Origin: Ruminococcus sp.
Lineage (GTDB): Bacteria > Bacillota > Clostridia > Oscillospirales > Ruminococcaceae
DNA: 5,061 bases
Assembly (NCBI GenBank): GCA_024697705.1
Contig: JAILFF010000096.1
Span: 1 to 5,061 of the forward strand
Direction: 5' to 3'
Shown: piece by piece, positions 2,751 through 5,061 of the stretch
How the letters are laid out: each line of letters begins with the position of its first letter
Position numbering within the stretch: position 1 is the stretch's first letter
Translations under genes and position numbers: made by a program
The notes under the pieces: generated by a model
Told to the model about the DNA's origin: nothing
Seen by the model: the letters and a program-made list of their open reading frames with translations, nothing else
Databases searched by the model: none

Positions 2751-4832
2751 TTACTGCTTGCGACCGACGAGCAGCATCACGCTCCTTGACATCAGCGTCA
2801 CGGTGTCCCAGGGGTAGCTGCCGGAAAGACCGCCGTCGCCGGTATAGGCTATGACCGACCAACCGAAGCCCGCGGGCAGCTCGGGCAGGCGAAGGACGCG
2901 CTCCTCCCAGTAGGCATTGACCGCGCAGTAGATGAACGTGTCGCAGTCCGTGCCGTAGTCGCGGGCGGATTCGGCGTACATGAACCCGAAGGTATGGAAC
3001 GGCGAGCATCTGTCAAAGCTCCACGGTTCGGCACTGTGGAAGGAAAGCTCGGGATAGCCCGTGCCGTTAACGCCCGTGAAAAAATCAGATCTTCTGAGCA
3101 CGGGGTGCGCCGACCTGAACGCGGTAAGCGTGCTGAAAAGCTCGAATACATCTCTGTTTTCATTCAGCCTGTCCCAGTCGAGCCACGAGATACGGTTATC
3201 CTGACAATAGGCGTTGTTGTTCCCGAACTGCGTGTTCATGAACTCGTCCCCCGCCAGTATCATCGGGATACCTCTGCTTAACATAAGTATTATCGCGGCG
3301 TTTTTTATCTGCCTGCGGCGAAGCGCGTTTATCTCCGCGCTGTCGGTGTCGCCCTCCGCGCCGCAGTTCCAGCTGTCGTTGTCGTTGCAGCCGTCGCGGT
3401 TGTCCTCGCCGTTTGCGATATTATGCTTTTCGTTGTAAGACACAAGATCGTAAAGGGTAAAGCCGTCGTGACAGGTAATGAAGTTTATCGAAGCCTCCGC
3501 CGAACGGCTGCCGTACAGGTCGGAGGAGCCTTCGAGCCTTGTTATAAGCTCGGGACCGCATTCCGCGCCGCTCTTTATGAATTTCCGCAGACAGTCGCGG
3601 TACTTTCCGTTCCACTCCGACCAGCGCCCCCACGCGGGAAAGCTGCCAACCTGATACAGTCCGCCCGCGTCCCAGGCTTCGGCTATCAGCTTGGCTTTTC
3701 CGAGAACGGGATCATGTGCCAGCGCTTCGATAAGCGGCGGGCTTGACATCGGCACGCCCTCGCTGTCGCGGGAGAGTATCGACGCGAGATCGAATCGAAA
3801 GCCGTCTATGTGATAATCGGCTATCCAGTACCTAAGACAGTCGAGAATGTGGTTTCTCACCACCGCGTTGTTGCAGTTCATGGTATTCCCGCAGCCGCTG
3901 AAATTATAATAATATCCGTCGGGAGTGAGCAGATAATAAGTCTTGTTGTCGATACCGCGGTAGGAGATATAGGGCCCCTTTTCGTTGCCCTCTGCGGTAT
4001 GGTTGAACACTACGTCGAGGATTATCTCGATGCCCGCCGCGTGGAGCTTTTTCACCATGTTTTTCAGCTCCTCCGCAGCCAGTCCCAGCGGCGCGGAGGC
4101 GGCATAGCCCGCCTTCGGGGAAAAGAAATTTACGGTAGAATAGCCCCAGTAATTATACAGCCGTTCCCCGTTGTACGTCCGCGGGTTTTCAAGCTCGTCA
4201 AACTCGAATATGGGCAGCAGCTCAATGCAGTTGACCCCCAGCTTTTTCAGATAGGGTATCTTTTCTATAACGCCAGCGAAGGTGCCCTTGTACCTTACCC
4301 CCGATGACTCGTCCTTTGTAAAGCCTCTGACGTGCATTTCGTATATGATAAGGTCTTTCATGGGGATCTCGGGCTGCTTGTCGCCCTCCCAGTCGAAATC
4401 CTCGGGGATAACTCTGCCGCGGTATCTGAAATCCCTGTACTTATCGGGAACCGTGCCCCATATCTCTCTGCCGCCGACCAGCTTGGCGTAAGGGTCAAGC
4501 AGCACCTTGCTTTTATCGAAAAGGCTGCCGTTTTCGGGAGAATATTCTCCGTCAAAGCGAAAGCCGTATTCAAGATTTTCGTAATCCAGTCCGTAGACGA
4601 TCATTGAAAACACGTTGCCTATGCGGAACTCGTCCGGGAAAGGTATCACCGCGAAGGGCTCTTCGCTGCCGTTCTCGTAAAGCAGCAGCTCGCAGCCGAC
4701 CGCGTCCTTTGAAAACACCGAGAAATTCACCGCCCCGCTGCCGATAAGTCTGGCGCCGAAGGGACTTACCCTTCCGCAGCGATAATTTATTCCGTTCAAT
4801 TCATGAGTAGGGTAATCGTCCAGTCTTATCAT
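2751..4832 (-). CDS. glgX: Glycogen debranching enzyme, GH13 isoamylase/GlgX type
   Basis: This 693-residue cytoplasmic enzyme should hydrolyse alpha-1,6 branch linkages in glycogen or limit dextrins; there is no signal peptide. An N-terminal CBM48-like beta domain (about 12-110) carries the family-typical LLDPYAK at 111-117. The GH13 barrel motifs are all visible: region I DVVFNH (273-278), region II GFRFDLAS (344-351) with nucleophile Asp348, region III AEAWD (384-388) with acid/base Glu385, and region IV TCHD (453-456) with transition-state Asp456. CHDGFTLYDLVSYNEKHN and AGDEFMNTQFGNNNAYCQDN are typical of GlgX/isoamylase rather than pullulanase. Length lies between E. coli GlgX (657) and isoamylases (about 750). 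ATG at 4832 has GGAGGT 6 bases upstream. It ends TAATAA and is monocistronic, without other glycogen genes nearby. GlgX versus bacterial isoamylase specificity cannot be settled by eye. Confidence 0.93.
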   Translation of the reverse strand: MIRLDDYPTHELNGINYRCGRVSPFGARLIGSGAVNFSVFSKDAVGCELLLYENGSEEPFAVIPFPDEFRIGNVFSMIVYGLDYENLEYGFRFDGEYSPENGSLFDKSKVLLDPYAKLVGGREIWGTVPDKYRDFRYRGRVIPEDFDWEGDKQPEIPMKDLIIYEMHVRGFTKDESSGVRYKGTFAGVIEKIPYLKKLGVNCIELLPIFEFDELENPRTYNGERLYNYWGYSTVNFFSPKAGYAASAPLGLAAEELKNMVKKLHAAGIEIILDVVFNHTAEGNEKGPYISYRGIDNKTYYLLTPDGYYYNFSGCGNTMNCNNAVVRNHILDCLRYWIADYHIDGFRFDLASILSRDSEGVPMSSPPLIEALAHDPVLGKAKLIAEAWDAGGLYQVGSFPAWGRWSEWNGKYRDCLRKFIKSGAECGPELITRLEGSSDLYGSRSAEASINFITCHDGFTLYDLVSYNEKHNIANGEDNRDGCNDNDSWNCGAEGDTDSAEINALRRRQIKNAAIILMLSRGIPMILAGDEFMNTQFGNNNAYCQDNRISWLDWDRLNENRDVFELFSTLTAFRSAHPVLRRSDFFTGVNGTGYPELSFHSAEPWSFDRCSPFHTFGFMYAESARDYGTDCDTFIYCAVNAYWEERVLRLPELPAGFGWSVIAYTGDGGLSGSYPWDTVTLMSRSVMLLVGRKQ

Positions 4833-4879
4833 ACAGACACCTCCGTTAATTTTTACAGCGCCGACAGGGTTCGTATATA

Positions 4880-4908
4880 ATTATAGCATATCCGCAAAAA
4901 ACAATCAA
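4880..4908 (-). promoter_or_regulatory. Promoter of glgX
   Basis: On the minus strand TTGATT (4908-4903), a 17-base spacer and a perfect TATAAT (4885-4880) predict a start near 4873 and a leader of about 40 bases ending in GGAGGT. Confidence 0.8.
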
Positions 4909-4956
4909 CGGTCAATCAGAAAAGATATGCAACAATTTCACGCCCGTCCGTAAATT

Positions 4957-4994
4957 AAACTACACCCGCCTCCGAAAGTGTAGTTTTAGCTACA
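4957..4994. repeat. Alternative-stem inverted repeats in the divergent promoter region
   Basis: AAACTACAC (4957-4965) pairs perfectly with GTGTAGTTT (4978-4986) around a 12-base loop. The TGTAG in the second arm (4979-4983) can instead pair with CTACA (4990-4994). The three related half-sites are consistent with either a repressor operator (BlaI/MecI-type sites use ACTACA/TGTAGT halves, although at tighter spacing) or a small RNA switch, if transcribed. Neither function is proven by the sequence. Confidence 0.5.
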
Positions 4995-5014
4995 ATCCGC
5001 GCAGACATTGAATA

Positions 5015-5061
5015 TTGAATCAGATCGGGAAACGTGATATCATATAATCACGGAAGGAAAA
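5015..5061 (+). promoter_or_regulatory. Candidate promoter and ribosome binding site for a gene beyond the window
   Basis: TTGAAT (5015-5020) and TATCAT (5038-5043) have a 17-base spacer; a TATAAT overlaps at 5043-5048. GGAAGG (5052-5057), a Shine-Dalgarno-like sequence, ends the window, so a plus-strand start codon is expected within the next ten or so bases. The ribosome binding site lies very close to the predicted start of transcription, so the exact -10 is uncertain. The gene would be divergent from glgX. Confidence 0.4.

Noticed and set aside
2647..3163. Arginine-rich minus-strand ORFs overlapping the 3' end of glgX
   Set aside because: They are out-of-frame readings of the GC-rich glgX coding sequence with low-complexity composition and no independent signals.

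Overview
The window looks like a chromosomal or accessory segment from a Clostridia-type Firmicute, most likely a gut or rumen Ruminococcus/Oscillospiraceae relative. This is inferred from the strong GGAGG ribosome binding sites, the sigma-A type promoters, the moderate GC content with AT-rich intergenic gaps, tRNA genes without an encoded CCA, and the protein families present. All recognisable genes lie on the minus strand, so gene order below is read from high to low coordinates.

Region by region: (a) 1-319 is a tight minus-strand tRNA array alternating Leu and Glu: Leu(CAG), Glu(CTC, acceptor stem decayed), Leu(AAG, lacking the long variable arm) and Glu(TTC, cut by the window edge). (b) 320-560 has no gene. 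It holds two minus-strand terminator hairpins enclosing an AT-rich stretch with four helically phased TAATCA repeats. (c) 568-1140 is a complete type II toxin-antitoxin operon with a near-perfect promoter, a RelB/DinJ-type antitoxin and an overlapping YoeB/Txe-type toxin whose three catalytic residues fall at the E. coli positions 46, 65 and 83. (d) 1240-2490 is a decaying minus-strand operon: the C-terminal 73 residues of a SpoIIE-type PP2C phosphatase, a STAS-domain anti-sigma factor antagonist with an in-frame amber stop, and a TetR-family regulator with a one-base frameshift ahead of its helix-turn-helix. All three are damaged, by three different kinds of lesion, while both flanking loci are intact. 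(e) 2500-2740 is a gene-free regulatory region with two 10-bp perfect palindromes 30 bp apart, a candidate plus-strand promoter and two hairpin terminators, possibly encoding a small RNA. (f) 2751-4832 is an intact GH13 glycogen debranching enzyme (GlgX/isoamylase type) with its own promoter. (g) 4833-5061 is a divergent promoter region with an alternative-stem structure and a Shine-Dalgarno-like sequence at the very end, suggesting that a plus-strand gene starts just outside the window.

The genes do not form one pathway. The debranching enzyme acts on storage glycogen or related alpha-glucans. The phosphatase/STAS pair would once have been part of a partner-switching sigma-factor control module. 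The toxin-antitoxin pair and the tRNA array are typical accessory-region cargo. I see no clearly new multi-gene system. The points most worth checking are the unusual tRNA array, the RelB/DinJ-YoeB pairing, the three-lesion decayed operon and the palindrome/promoter/terminator unit at 2579-2737.
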